A DNA stretch of 64,000 bases from Hyphomicrobiales bacterium (GTDB taxonomy: Bacteria; Pseudomonadota; Alphaproteobacteria; Rhizobiales; Rhizobiaceae), in contig UCEY01000020.1 of NCBI GenBank assembly GCA_900471605.1, forward strand, positions 1 through 64,000, read 5' to 3'. Shown piece by piece: positions 25,898 through 34,845 of the stretch. The notes under the pieces were generated by a model. That model searched no databases. It saw nothing but the letters and a program-made list of their open reading frames with translations, and was not told the DNA's origin. Numbering within the stretch: position 1 is the stretch's first letter; each line of letters starts with the position of its first letter. Both the position numbers and the translations under genes were made by a program.

Positions 25898-26911
25898 ATG
25901 ACACAATCCAATTCTTCGGGCGACATGCCCGACGCCATACGAGAAGAAGCGACCGCCTGGCTCTTGCGTGACGAGATACCTCACTGTCGTAGCGACTCGT
26001 TTGAAAGCTGGCTGGCGCAATCGGCTCAGCATCGGCAGGCATGGGACGAAGTCCAATCGCTGTGGCAGATGCTCCCGGCTGCTCTTCCACACTACGACCG
26101 CCTGACATCTCCTCGCGAACCTTCGGCCCCGGCGAAGGCGCCGGCAGGAGCCGTCCGGCGCCGCGTGAGCTGGGCGGGATCAGGCGCGCGAATTGCGGCA
26201 GGCGGTGGTTTGCTCGCCATGCTCAGTCTCTCCGCATGGATTGGCATGCCTGGCCTTCTCGTTCAGTGGCAGGCAGACTACCGGACATCCGTGGCTGAAA
26301 CCCGCGCTGTGGTGTTGGAGGACGGAAGCGTCGTGCAGCTCGGTGCAAAAAGCGCCATCAAGGCACATTTCACCCAAGGCCGGCGCGAGATAACGCTGCT
26401 GGCTGGAGAAGCCTTTTTCAATGTCGTTCACGATGCCGCCCGTCCGTTCGTCGTTGATGCGCAGAACGTAAAGGTCGAAGTCGTCGGAACAGAGTTCGAT
26501 GTCGGACTGGGCAAGGACACAACCGACGTCGCTCTCGCGCGCGGGGTCGTTCGTGTCTCCCTGCCCCAGAACGGCGGGATGAAAGGTGAAGTGCTGTCAC
26601 CGGGAGACCGGCTGACCGTCGGTCGGCGATCCGGAGAAACAAGCCTTGAGAAGGTTGCGCCGGAAGATATCGGCGCTTGGCGAAGTGGTCGGCTCTTCGT
26701 CGTCAACTCCAGCATCGGCGCGGTAATCGATGAAATACAGCGTTACCACCCCGCCTGGATAACGATACCCGATCGCTCGTTGTCTGATACGCGCGTGACC
26801 GGCATTTATGATCTGTCCGATCCGGACAAGGCGCTGGCGGCTCTGGTCAGCCCTTTTGGGGGAAATGTCTACAGCCTTGCTGATATCGGACGGGTCGTGA
26901 CCCGATACTGA
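25898..26911 (+). CDS. FecR/HasS-type anti-sigma factor with one membrane segment
   Basis: 337 residues. The N-terminal cytoplasmic FecR domain has EEATAWLLRDEIPHCRSDSFESWLAQSAQHRQAWDEVQSLW (about residues 13-55). A single membrane helix lies near residues 100-125 (AGGGLLAMLSLSAWIGMPGLLV), then the periplasmic FecR region (YRTSVAETRAVVLEDGSVVQLGAKSAI, ITLLAGEAFFNVVHDAARPFVVDA) and a C-terminal STN-like part. It should hold the sigma factor and receive the signal from the receptor. It lies 76 bp after the sigma gene, with its own putative ECF promoter in the gap. Confidence 0.92.
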   Translation: MTQSNSSGDMPDAIREEATAWLLRDEIPHCRSDSFESWLAQSAQHRQAWDEVQSLWQMLPAALPHYDRLTSPREPSAPAKAPAGAVRRRVSWAGSGARIAAGGGLLAMLSLSAWIGMPGLLVQWQADYRTSVAETRAVVLEDGSVVQLGAKSAIKAHFTQGRREITLLAGEAFFNVVHDAARPFVVDAQNVKVEVVGTEFDVGLGKDTTDVALARGVVRVSLPQNGGMKGEVLSPGDRLTVGRRSGETSLEKVAPEDIGAWRSGRLFVVNSSIGAVIDEIQRYHPAWITIPDRSLSDTRVTGIYDLSDPDKALAALVSPFGGNVYSLADIGRVVTRY

Positions 26912-26953
26912 CGATCGGGTCACCAACAAACTTTTCATTTTCGTACAAAATTC

Positions 26954-26982
26954 CGGAAAAAACCTTGAGTCTGTTTGTCTAG
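26954..26982 (+). promoter_or_regulatory. Putative ECF-sigma promoter upstream of the haem receptor gene
   Basis: CGGAAAAAA, 10 nt, then GTTTGTCTAG, matching the element at 25824-25852 in both blocks and spacing. It ends 48 bp before the receptor ATG at 27031. Confidence 0.65.
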
Positions 26983-27030
26983 ATTTCAGGCCCCCAATGA
27001 GCGGCCTGAAGTGAGGGACACAGGGGCAGG

Positions 27031-29745
27031 ATGACTCGGTATGTGTTGAGTTCGATGCGTCGGCGGCGCATCGTCAGAGGATTGTGGGCGACGACGGCTC
27101 TCGTCATCGCCCACGTTGCCGGCATCGGCGGCGTTTACGGCCAGGACAGCCAGATTTTGCAGGGTGCCGGGCCTGCGCGCGAAGTGAGGACTTTCGATAT
27201 CCCGGCGCTTCGCGTGTTGAGCGCGATCGGCGCGTTCAACCGGCAATCAGGTCTTCAGGTAAGTCTCCCTGCCGGCGTGGGATCGGACACCATGACCAAT
27301 TCCGTCCGCGGCAGCTACCCGGCCGAGGAGGCGCTGCGGATCATGCTGAAAGGGACGGGCGTCACCTATCGTTTTGGCCAGGCAGGTGAAGCCATCCTCG
27401 GTTCAAGTGGCGACCAGGATGCCGTCGATGAGACGACGCTACGGCCGATCATCCTCAAAACGGGCCGCAACGCCAATACGGGACCGGGTTATCAGGGGAC
27501 GCCCGACTGGGTCTACGAAGAGCCGGCAAGCGTCAGCGTCGTGTCGCGGGAGGCAATCGAGAACAATCCTGCGGCACGTAGCGCCGCCGATACGCTGGAT
27601 TCCGTCCCGGGCCTCATCACCAATCGCGCGGAAGGCCAGAAACCCGGCATCTCGGTCAATGTCCGCGGCCTGCAAGACATGGGCCGCGTGACGACGAGCA
27701 TCGATGGCGCGCGGCAGAACTTCCAGCGGTCGGGTCACGGCGGTTATCAGCAGACTTTCGTCGATACGGCCTTCATCCGCGCGATCGAGGTGGAGAAGGG
27801 AGCGGTGAGGGGCGTCGGCGGTGCCGGATCGCTTGGCGGCCTCGTGGACTTCCGGTCCGTCGGCGTGGACGACATCCTCGAGACGGGCAAGGACATGGGC
27901 GGTGAGATCGAGGGGGGTGCGGGAACGAATGCCTACAATTTTGTCGGCTCCGCAATCGGCGCCATTCGCTTGTCCGAGGATTTCTCGCTGCTCGGCGGTA
28001 TCGCCGTCCGCAACATAGGTGACTACAAGATTGGCACTCATGGGACACTGGCGCCGCCGGACCTGACGGTGCGGAACGACAGCGTGCTCTTCTCGCGCCG
28101 CGAGATCGTCAACACGCTTCTGAAGGCGGAATGGGATGTCACCGACGATCTGAATTTTGTCGGTACCTGGATGCATTTCGATTCGACCGGGGCGAGCGGG
28201 GGCTACGCGACGCTCCCCAACGAGCAGGATTACGTCAACGATACGTTGACCGGCACCTTTGTCTACGACCCGGAATCGGAACTGGTCGATGCGAAATTGC
28301 GTGTCTGGTACAACGACACCGGCAACGACGAAAAGCGGGACTACGGCAACCCCCAAACCGACAACTATTCCTACGGGATGAAGAGCTTCGGCGGAAGCAT
28401 CGAGAACACGAGCCGCTTTTCACTGCCCGTCGGCGATCTCTCGCTCCATTATGGCGTCGAAGGTTATCAGGATACGGGCGATACGTCGGGCCCCAGCCCG
28501 GTCGCGGCGGCCTTCGATCCGGCCTGGGGGCTGCGAGGCGCAAATCCCCCCGGAAAGCGCTGGATGATGAGCGGCTTCGCCAGCGCCACGCTGCAGCATG
28601 ACAACTGGCTGACCCTGACCGGCGGCCTGCGTTACGACCATTATCGTCTGTGGGGATCGACGGTCGTGCATAACCAGCGAAAGGTCCTCAATCCTCCGAG
28701 TAACTGCCAGCAGTGGGATGATCTGGACGGTGATGGTACGCCGGATCCAAGCGGTTTGTGGTACGTGGATTCCGGTGACCCCAATATTCCACCAACCTAT
28801 TATACGACGCCAGGTCCCGGTCGGGATTTCATGGCTCCCAACTGCTCCCTCTGGCAGAATCCGGGTGGCTTGGAAACGGTTTACGACGCGCTTCCGGTCG
28901 ATGTGGACCAATCTGGCGGGGCATGGCTTCCTTCAGCCACAATCGCCGTCAAGCCGCTGGAATGGCTCCAGCCGTTTGTCAGCTATTCGCGAAGCTATCG
29001 TCCGCCGGCAGTCTTCGAAGCGCTGCTCTCCGGCGGGCACCCCAATCAGCCTTTCGAAAACGCACCCAATCCGAATATCCGTCCGGAAAGCGGTGAGACC
29101 TGGGAGTTCGGCGTCAACGTTTCGCAGAACGGTGTATTCGCTCCCGACGACAGCTTTCGCATGAAGGCGGTCTATTTCCGCCGCAATATCAAGGACTACA
29201 TCAGCCTAGGCTACAATTGGTACGAGCCAATCGGTCGTGATCAGTCCTATCTGATGTCCGTCAATCTCGATGGCATCACAAGAATGCAGGGCCTGGAGCT
29301 CGAGGCGAGCTATGATGTCGGTTACGCCTATGTCGGTGGTTCCTACACGCGCACCGAGACGGACTGGGCCGACACTTATACTCCGGTAGTGCAGCCTGGT
29401 GGAGATGACATCGATACCACTCCCGATCCAACTGTTCTTTATCGTCCTCCCAAGGACAAGTTCACGATCGATTTCGGCACGCGTCTCTTCGAGGAGCGCC
29501 TTGGGCTCGGCGTTCGCGTGAACCACGTCAGCGAAACGGCAGCGGGTTTCGGACAGCTCGGAAATTACGTTAATCCGGCGTATACGACCTACGACCTTTA
29601 CGGCTCGTTCGACGTCACCCCACAAGCCAAGCTGCGCTTCGGCGTCGCAAACTTGACCGACGAGCGGTACATCCCGTCGCTTGGCATCTCATCCTATCCC
29701 GCGCCCGGCCGTACTTATACCGCCTCATTGAAAATGAAGTTCTGA
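27031..29745 (+). CDS. hasR: TonB-dependent haem/hemophore receptor with N-terminal signalling (STN) domain, HasR-like
   Basis: 904 residues. An export signal (about 1-37) is followed by an STN signalling domain (FDIPALRVLSAIGAFNRQSGLQVSLP ... YPAEEALRIMLKGTGVTYRF, about 50-120), the plug (ASVSVVSREAIENNPAARSAADTLDSVPGL) and a 22-strand barrel ending in a C-terminal Phe (ASLKMKF). The haem-receptor pattern is present: SYRPPAVFEA, then His670 in SGGHPNQ, then NPNIRPE, equivalent to the FRAP-His-NPNL loop whose His binds haem. The hemophore-like gene and its secretion pair follow, which supports a HasR role. A nearby siderophore role is less likely given that context. Confidence 0.88.
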   Translation: MTRYVLSSMRRRRIVRGLWATTALVIAHVAGIGGVYGQDSQILQGAGPAREVRTFDIPALRVLSAIGAFNRQSGLQVSLPAGVGSDTMTNSVRGSYPAEEALRIMLKGTGVTYRFGQAGEAILGSSGDQDAVDETTLRPIILKTGRNANTGPGYQGTPDWVYEEPASVSVVSREAIENNPAARSAADTLDSVPGLITNRAEGQKPGISVNVRGLQDMGRVTTSIDGARQNFQRSGHGGYQQTFVDTAFIRAIEVEKGAVRGVGGAGSLGGLVDFRSVGVDDILETGKDMGGEIEGGAGTNAYNFVGSAIGAIRLSEDFSLLGGIAVRNIGDYKIGTHGTLAPPDLTVRNDSVLFSRREIVNTLLKAEWDVTDDLNFVGTWMHFDSTGASGGYATLPNEQDYVNDTLTGTFVYDPESELVDAKLRVWYNDTGNDEKRDYGNPQTDNYSYGMKSFGGSIENTSRFSLPVGDLSLHYGVEGYQDTGDTSGPSPVAAAFDPAWGLRGANPPGKRWMMSGFASATLQHDNWLTLTGGLRYDHYRLWGSTVVHNQRKVLNPPSNCQQWDDLDGDGTPDPSGLWYVDSGDPNIPPTYYTTPGPGRDFMAPNCSLWQNPGGLETVYDALPVDVDQSGGAWLPSATIAVKPLEWLQPFVSYSRSYRPPAVFEALLSGGHPNQPFENAPNPNIRPESGETWEFGVNVSQNGVFAPDDSFRMKAVYFRRNIKDYISLGYNWYEPIGRDQSYLMSVNLDGITRMQGLELEASYDVGYAYVGGSYTRTETDWADTYTPVVQPGGDDIDTTPDPTVLYRPPKDKFTIDFGTRLFEERLGLGVRVNHVSETAAGFGQLGNYVNPAYTTYDLYGSFDVTPQAKLRFGVANLTDERYIPSLGISSYPAPGRTYTASLKMKF

Positions 29746-29791
29746 CTGAGCGCAGACGAAATATTCGCGACGATATCGCCGCGAAACCGGG

Positions 29792-29811
29792 GTTCGCCGC
29801 AAACGGCGAAC
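29792..29811 (+). terminator. Hairpin in the hasR-hasA gap
   Basis: GTTCGCCG (29792-29799) and CGGCGAAC (29804-29811) form a perfect 8-bp stem with a CAAA loop. No T-run follows. It probably gives partial termination or a processing/stability point between receptor and hemophore messages. Confidence 0.5.
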
Positions 29812-29836
29812 AATAGTGAAACCAAGGAGATGAAAA

Positions 29837-30622
29837 ATGGTTGCGACTATCAACCTTACATTGGCCAATCGCGATTTGGTTGGGTATTTCAACAATTGGA
29901 CCAGCAACTTTGCTTACAATGGTAACGGCGAGTTCAGCCCCAATTTCGCGGCCGCTACCCAATGGGCTGCTGGAAACACCGCCGGCACGACCAATACCGG
30001 GGTCATCCTGAACGGCAACTTCGCCTATGTTCCTCCGGGCGGCTTCACCGGCACGGTGAACAATCTCCAGTTCGGCACAGACCTCAACGGTTCGGCCGCT
30101 ACCGGCTTCAGCCTTGCGACCGCCGGTCTGACCGTACAGATCGGCGACGCGCCGAATGCGACGTTCAACGGTGCGATCTATTCGCTGTCACACGGTGGTA
30201 GCTTCACCGGTGTCACGGCGTCGAGCGGCAATGCCCAGCCCGGCTTCTATGACTATTTCGGCGAAGTCGGGACGGTGCAGAACGGCACGTCAGGCGCAGA
30301 TACGCTCTATAGCTTCGATGGCAACGACACGTTGAACGGTGCCGCTGGCCGTGACCGCTTCGTGTTCGACCGCGACATCGACGGGGCGCTGTCCACGACG
30401 ATCGGGCATGACACGGTCACCGGCTTCACCGCCGGCGCAACTGGCGATTTCCTGCGCTTTGCGCTTCAGAGCACCGCATTCGACACCTTTGCGGAAGTCT
30501 ATGCAGCGGCCACGCAGGTCGGTGCGGACACGGTGATCGACCTCGGTTCGCTGGGCGACATCACGCTTGCCAACGTGACCAAGACCAATCTGGTCGCCGG
30601 CAATTTCGAATTCGTCGCTTGA
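29837..30622 (+). CDS. hasA: HasA-like hemophore domain joined to an RTX/serralysin-type secretion tail
   Basis: 261 residues without an N-terminal signal, as expected for type I secretion. Residues 1-~140 resemble the HasA fold: VGYFNNWTSNF near 15, GNFAYVPPGG near 60-70, TGTVNNLQFGTDLNGS near 71-85 and AIYSLSHGGSF near 113-123. Tyr64 aligns with the Tyr haem ligand of Serratia HasA (Tyr75). There is no His at the His32 or His83 equivalents; the only nearby His is His119. Residues 148-261 are an RTX-like region (GTSGADTLYSFDGNDTLNG, DRFVFD, HDTVTGFTAG) ending EFVA, like the C-termini of serralysin-type T1SS substrates. Classical HasA is about 190 residues without RTX repeats, so this is a longer, composite form. 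Preceded by AAGGAG. Confidence 0.75.
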   Translation: MVATINLTLANRDLVGYFNNWTSNFAYNGNGEFSPNFAAATQWAAGNTAGTTNTGVILNGNFAYVPPGGFTGTVNNLQFGTDLNGSAATGFSLATAGLTVQIGDAPNATFNGAIYSLSHGGSFTGVTASSGNAQPGFYDYFGEVGTVQNGTSGADTLYSFDGNDTLNGAAGRDRFVFDRDIDGALSTTIGHDTVTGFTAGATGDFLRFALQSTAFDTFAEVYAAATQVGADTVIDLGSLGDITLANVTKTNLVAGNFEFVA

Positions 30623-32487
30623 ACCCACGGATACGAAAATTGTTCGGATTTTTCCAACAGGCGCCGTCGCAGCTCAAAGCTGCGACGGTCGTCCCGGCTT
30701 CCAGACTGGCAGTCATCGGGATAGCTGTGATCAGCGGCGTTGTAAACGTGTTGGCGCTGACCTCACCGCTGTTCATGCTGCAGGTTTACGACCGCGTGCT
30801 GTCGAGTGGCAGCGTGCCGACCTTGATTGGGCTCGCCGTTCTGGCTGCGGGCCTGTTCGCTGTCCAGTGCCTGCTGGACGTCACCCGCGCGAGGGTGCTG
30901 TTGCGCATTGGTGAATTGCTTGACCGGCAGCTCGCTCTTCGCGTTCACAATGCAGTCGTGCGGCTCCCGCTCCTCACGCGCATGCCCGGAGACGGACTGC
31001 AGCCGCTGCGTGATCTCGACAATACGCGCGGGTTTCTTTCCAGCCAGGGACCAACGGCGTTCTTCGATTTACCCTGGATGCCGCTCTATCTCGGCATCTG
31101 CTTCATGTTCCACGGCTGGATCGGTACGACTGCCCTCATGGGCTCATTGATCCTCATAGCCCTGACGCTGGTGACCAACGCGCTCTCACAAGGACCGGCG
31201 CGTGAGAGCGTCCTGCACAATATGAGCCGCAACGCCCAGATGGAGGCCGCGCGGCGCAATGCCGAGGTCATCCAGGCAATGGGCCTCGGCCGGCGAATGG
31301 CGTCACGGTGGCAGAATACGAATTCCGCCTATCTCCAAGTCAATCGTCGGGCAGGAGATGTGGCCGCGGTTCTCGGGGGTATTTCGCGGTCCATGCGTTT
31401 GGTCATCCAATCTGCAATGCTGGGGGTAGGGGCGTGGCTGGTGATCCGCCAGGAGGTTAGCGCAGGTGTGATGATAGCAAGTTCCATCATGATGGGGCGT
31501 GCGCTCGCACCGGTCGATTTGGCGATCTCGAGTTGGAAGCCGTTCCTGATGGCGCGACAAAGTTTTGGTCGTCTCAATGCGCTTCTGGACAAGATGCCCG
31601 CCGACAAGCCGGTAATGTTGCTACCGAAACCGACGCGCGAGCTGAGGGTCGAGAATGCCACAATCGTGCCGCCGGGGGAAAAGCGGGCCTCCGTCGTGGG
31701 CGTGCAGTTTGCGGTCGGCGCGGGAAGTGCGCTCGGCATCATCGGCCCGTCCGGATCGGGCAAATCCAGTCTCTCGCGTATTCTGGTGGGCGCTTGGTCA
31801 CCCGCGATGGGAAAGGTAAGGATCGACGGCGCCAGTCTCGATCAGTGGGACTGCGAAGCGCTCGGGCATCATGTCGGCTACTTGCCGCAGGGCGTCGAGC
31901 TGTTCGACGGGACGATCGCCCAGAATATTGCTCGCTTCGAGGAGGGTGCGGATTCCGATGCCATTGTGGCCGCAGCGCGTGCGGCTGGCGCCCATGAGCT
32001 CATCCTTCGCTTTGACCGCGGATACGAGACGCCGATCGGCGAGGGTGGATCGGCGCTTTCTGCCGGCCAGCGGCAGAGGATCGGCCTGGCGCGGGCGCTT
32101 TACCGCGACCCTTTCCTGGTCGTCCTCGACGAACCAAATGCAAATCTCGACACGGAAGGCGAAATTGCAGTGGTCAAGGCAATCGCTTCGGTACGCGACC
32201 GCAAAGGCATCGCCGTGATCGTCGCGCACCGTCCGAGCGCCATCGCCGCCTGCGATCTGGTCCTGATGATGGATGGCGGACAGATGAAGGCGTTCGGTCC
32301 CCGCGACGATATCCTGGCGCGGGTTTTGAAGGCGGAGCCTGCGAGGCCCGTAATGCCTCAAGGCTTTTCTCTGACGGGGCAGGGTGTCGTGCCGCTGCGT
32401 GTCGTAGCCAACCAGAAGCAGACGGGCAGCCCGGATGCGACCGCGCCAAACGAAACCCGCTCGGGAGAACCAGATGCCACAAATTGA
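30619..32487 (+). CDS. hasD: Type I secretion ABC transporter (HasD/PrtD family)
   Basis: 622 residues with an N-terminal exporter membrane domain (six helices, LTSPLFMLQVYDRVLSSGSVPTLIGL is the PrtD/HasD opening) and a C-terminal ATPase: Walker A GPSGSGKSSL at about residue 376, signature LSAGQRQRIGLARAL, Walker B FLVVLDEPNANLD. No peptidase (C39) domain, as in PrtD. The start is a TTG at 30619 that overlaps the hasA stop (TTGA), so translation is likely coupled to hasA. It should energise export of the HasA-like protein. Confidence 0.92.
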   Translation: MNPRIRKLFGFFQQAPSQLKAATVVPASRLAVIGIAVISGVVNVLALTSPLFMLQVYDRVLSSGSVPTLIGLAVLAAGLFAVQCLLDVTRARVLLRIGELLDRQLALRVHNAVVRLPLLTRMPGDGLQPLRDLDNTRGFLSSQGPTAFFDLPWMPLYLGICFMFHGWIGTTALMGSLILIALTLVTNALSQGPARESVLHNMSRNAQMEAARRNAEVIQAMGLGRRMASRWQNTNSAYLQVNRRAGDVAAVLGGISRSMRLVIQSAMLGVGAWLVIRQEVSAGVMIASSIMMGRALAPVDLAISSWKPFLMARQSFGRLNALLDKMPADKPVMLLPKPTRELRVENATIVPPGEKRASVVGVQFAVGAGSALGIIGPSGSGKSSLSRILVGAWSPAMGKVRIDGASLDQWDCEALGHHVGYLPQGVELFDGTIAQNIARFEEGADSDAIVAAARAAGAHELILRFDRGYETPIGEGGSALSAGQRQRIGLARALYRDPFLVVLDEPNANLDTEGEIAVVKAIASVRDRKGIAVIVAHRPSAIAACDLVLMMDGGQMKAFGPRDDILARVLKAEPARPVMPQGFSLTGQGVVPLRVVANQKQTGSPDATAPNETRSGEPDATN

Positions 32488-33787
32488 TGATGACGGCGGT
32501 GTGTCTCGCTCGGTTCGGTTACATCTCCTGGCAGGATTGCTGGCGAGCGTTGTTCTGGTCGGCGGCGTTGGTGCGTGGGCGGCGGTGACGAACCTTGCCG
32601 GCGCAGTGGTGGCGACGGGCCATTTCGTTGTCAATTCCTACGTCAAGAAGGTCCAGCATCCGACGGGTGGCGTTGTCGGCGAAATTCTTGTCCGAGAAGG
32701 CGATGAAGTGAAGGCAGGCGATATTGTGATGCGGCTCGACGCCACTCAGACCAAGGCCAATCTCGCCATCGTTACACGTCGTATCGACGAGCTCTCCGCC
32801 CGGCTGGCAAGATTGGAGGCGGAGCGTGACGATCTTGACGAAATCGCCTTGCCTGAATGGCTGGCGGCGCGTGAGGAGCAAACCGACGTTGCCTCCGCCC
32901 TCCGCAGCGAAAGGCGGTTGTTCGAGTTCCGGAAGGAATCACGGGACGGGCGCAAGGCGCAGCTTCGCGAGCGTGTCGCTCAGTTCGGGTACGAGATCAA
33001 AGGTCTGAAAGCCCAGGAGGACGCCTTTCAGCAGGGCATCAACGTCCTGGACGAAGAGATTGCCGCTTTGTCGTCTTTACGCAAGCAGGGCGTTGTCTCG
33101 GATCAACGGTTGAACGGATTGAAAACACAGGTGGCCGCATTCGGCGGTGAGCGTGGTGAGAAGATTGCGTTTCAGGCCCAGGCCGCCGGCCGCATTTCCG
33201 AAACGACGCTGCAAATTCTGCAGATCGACCAGGATCTCAAGACCGAGGTGGGGCGTGAACTACGCGAGGTGCAGGCGCAACTAGGCGAGTATATGGAGCG
33301 CAAGGTCGCGGCAGAGGACGACCTGAAACGCCTCGACATCGTCGCACCCCAGTCGGGTGTCGTTCATCAGCTGTCCGTCCACACCATAGGTGGCGTCGTG
33401 ACACCGGCCGATCCCATCATGATGATTGTTCCCAAGGACGAGGATCTGGCGCTCGACGTACAGGTTCTGCCAAGGGAAATCGATCAGATTCATCTTGGCC
33501 AGAAAGCTGTATTGCGCATGTCGGCATTCAATCTGCGCACAACGCCTGAGCTGAACGCACATGTGACGCGTGTTGCCGCTGACGTCACGACGGATCAAAG
33601 ATCCGGGCTGTCCTATTATCTGCTGCGCCTGTCCGTGCCACCCGAAGAGCTGCATAAGCTTGGCGATCTGAAACTTCTTCCAGGAATGCCTGCCGAGGCT
33701 TTCATCGCGACCGGAGAGCGAACCGCGCTTTCCTACCTGGTCAAGCCGCTGTCCGATCAAATCGGCCATGCGTTTCGAGAGGAATGA
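32474..33787 (+). CDS. hasE: Type I secretion membrane fusion protein (HasE/PrtE, HlyD family)
   Basis: 437 residues from ATG 32474, preceded by CGGGAG and overlapping hasD by 14 bp. A single N-terminal membrane segment (LAGLLASVVLVGGVGAWAAVTNLAGAVV) is followed by the lipoyl/barrel part (VKKVQHPTGGVVGEILVREGDEVKAGD), a long coiled coil (about 95-280), and the closing domain with HTIGGVVTPADPIMMIVPKDEDLALDVQVLP. The family bridges the inner-membrane ABC protein to a TolC outer-membrane channel. No TolC/HasF gene is in the window, so a general TolC is probably used. Confidence 0.92.
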   Translation: MPQIDDDGGVSRSVRLHLLAGLLASVVLVGGVGAWAAVTNLAGAVVATGHFVVNSYVKKVQHPTGGVVGEILVREGDEVKAGDIVMRLDATQTKANLAIVTRRIDELSARLARLEAERDDLDEIALPEWLAAREEQTDVASALRSERRLFEFRKESRDGRKAQLRERVAQFGYEIKGLKAQEDAFQQGINVLDEEIAALSSLRKQGVVSDQRLNGLKTQVAAFGGERGEKIAFQAQAAGRISETTLQILQIDQDLKTEVGRELREVQAQLGEYMERKVAAEDDLKRLDIVAPQSGVVHQLSVHTIGGVVTPADPIMMIVPKDEDLALDVQVLPREIDQIHLGQKAVLRMSAFNLRTTPELNAHVTRVAADVTTDQRSGLSYYLLRLSVPPEELHKLGDLKLLPGMPAEAFIATGERTALSYLVKPLSDQIGHAFREE

Positions 33788-34089
33788 TTGCGAGTTTCTG
33801 CGTGTCGCTCTGCTGAGGCAGCCCGACGAGTTCCGCTCCTCTTCGACAGTGCATCCGATCCGGCAGCCACCTGTGCCTGCTTGATCGTCCGCGAAATACA
33901 AGGCGATGTGTGATGCGGCCGCCCAGCGGGCGGCACTGCGGCCGGCGGCCTGAATAGACGAAATATTTCCTTGACCTTCGCGGAGGATAAAAGCTCTAAG
34001 GCGATATGGAGATGTGGGCCTATGCCGTTCCTCCGGGCGCCGCGGCAGATGGGCCACGGGCATGTCAATCAGGAGCACGACCGGGACCA
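33788..34089. other. Gap between hasE and the TetR gene; weak hairpin only
   Basis: No gene is visible. GCCGCCC (33918-33924) and GGGCGGC (33928-33934) can pair over AGC, a possible terminator for the Has locus, without a T-run. AGGAG lies 13 nt before the TetR start. Confidence 0.4.
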
Positions 34090-34722
34090 ATGTCAGCGGA
34101 CGGAAAAGCGGCCAGAAAAACCAGGCGAACCCAGGCCGAACGCTCGGAGGAAACGCGCACAAAACTCTGCAAGGCGGCGCTCGATGCAATGGATGAAGTT
34201 GGATACGGCCGGTTTTCGACAGAGGACGTCGCGTTGAGAGCCAATGTCTCGCGTGGCGCCCTGACGCATCAGTTTCCCAGCCGGAATGCTCTGATCATTG
34301 CCGCATTCCATTATCTCATCTTTTCGTGGGAAGCGGATTGGCTGCAGTTTATCGAAAATAACGAGCGGCGGCTCTCGCCGGACGAGGTGACGGATTTTCT
34401 CTGGGAGAAGCTTTTCCACGCGGAAAACTACATCGCGTCGCTGGAAATCATGCTGGCTTCCCGTAACGACGACGAGCTCGGCAACGGAGTTCGCGAGATC
34501 ATGGTTCGCTGGGCATCGAGCCGCGACAGGGCAATCGCAAGACTGCTCGGCGTCTCGCTGGAGAAGCCTGAAACGGATGAGTTCATCCAGCTCAGCCTTT
34601 GCGTCCTGCGCGGCATTGCGCTTCACAGCAGCTTCAGCTCGAACTCTACCACGGAGCTGCAGAGAAGCCTGCTTGGCAAATGGAAGGAAATGCTTGTCGC
34701 GACCTATGGTGACAGCCGATAG
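34090..34722 (+). CDS. TetR/AcrR family transcriptional regulator
   Basis: 210 residues from ATG 34090 (MSADGKAARKTRRTQAERS). The N-terminal helix-turn-helix is clear (RTKLCKAALDAMDEVGYGRFSTEDVALRANVSRGALTHQFPSRNALIIAAFHYL), followed by an all-helical ligand domain. The upstream open frame to 34006 lacks family character. It lies between the Has locus and the hydroxyproline-type cluster and could control either; there is a strong hairpin after its stop. Confidence 0.88.
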   Translation: MSADGKAARKTRRTQAERSEETRTKLCKAALDAMDEVGYGRFSTEDVALRANVSRGALTHQFPSRNALIIAAFHYLIFSWEADWLQFIENNERRLSPDEVTDFLWEKLFHAENYIASLEIMLASRNDDELGNGVREIMVRWASSRDRAIARLLGVSLEKPETDEFIQLSLCVLRGIALHSSFSSNSTTELQRSLLGKWKEMLVATYGDSR

Positions 34723-34760
34723 GCGTGAGCTTGCCCGGCGCCTCGATTGACGACGAAACC

Positions 34761-34783
34761 GTCGGCGAAATGGTCTCGCCGAC
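34761..34783 (+). terminator. Hairpin after the TetR gene
   Basis: GTCGGCGA (34761-34768) pairs with TCGCCGAC (34776-34783) over a 7-nt loop. No strong T-run follows. Terminator or operator for the dehydrogenase gene starting at 34846. Confidence 0.45.
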
Positions 34784-34845
34784 TGGTCTGGGCACAGAAT
34801 TTAATAGCACTTTGCCACGCATATGCCGAACTGGAGAATTCTGCC

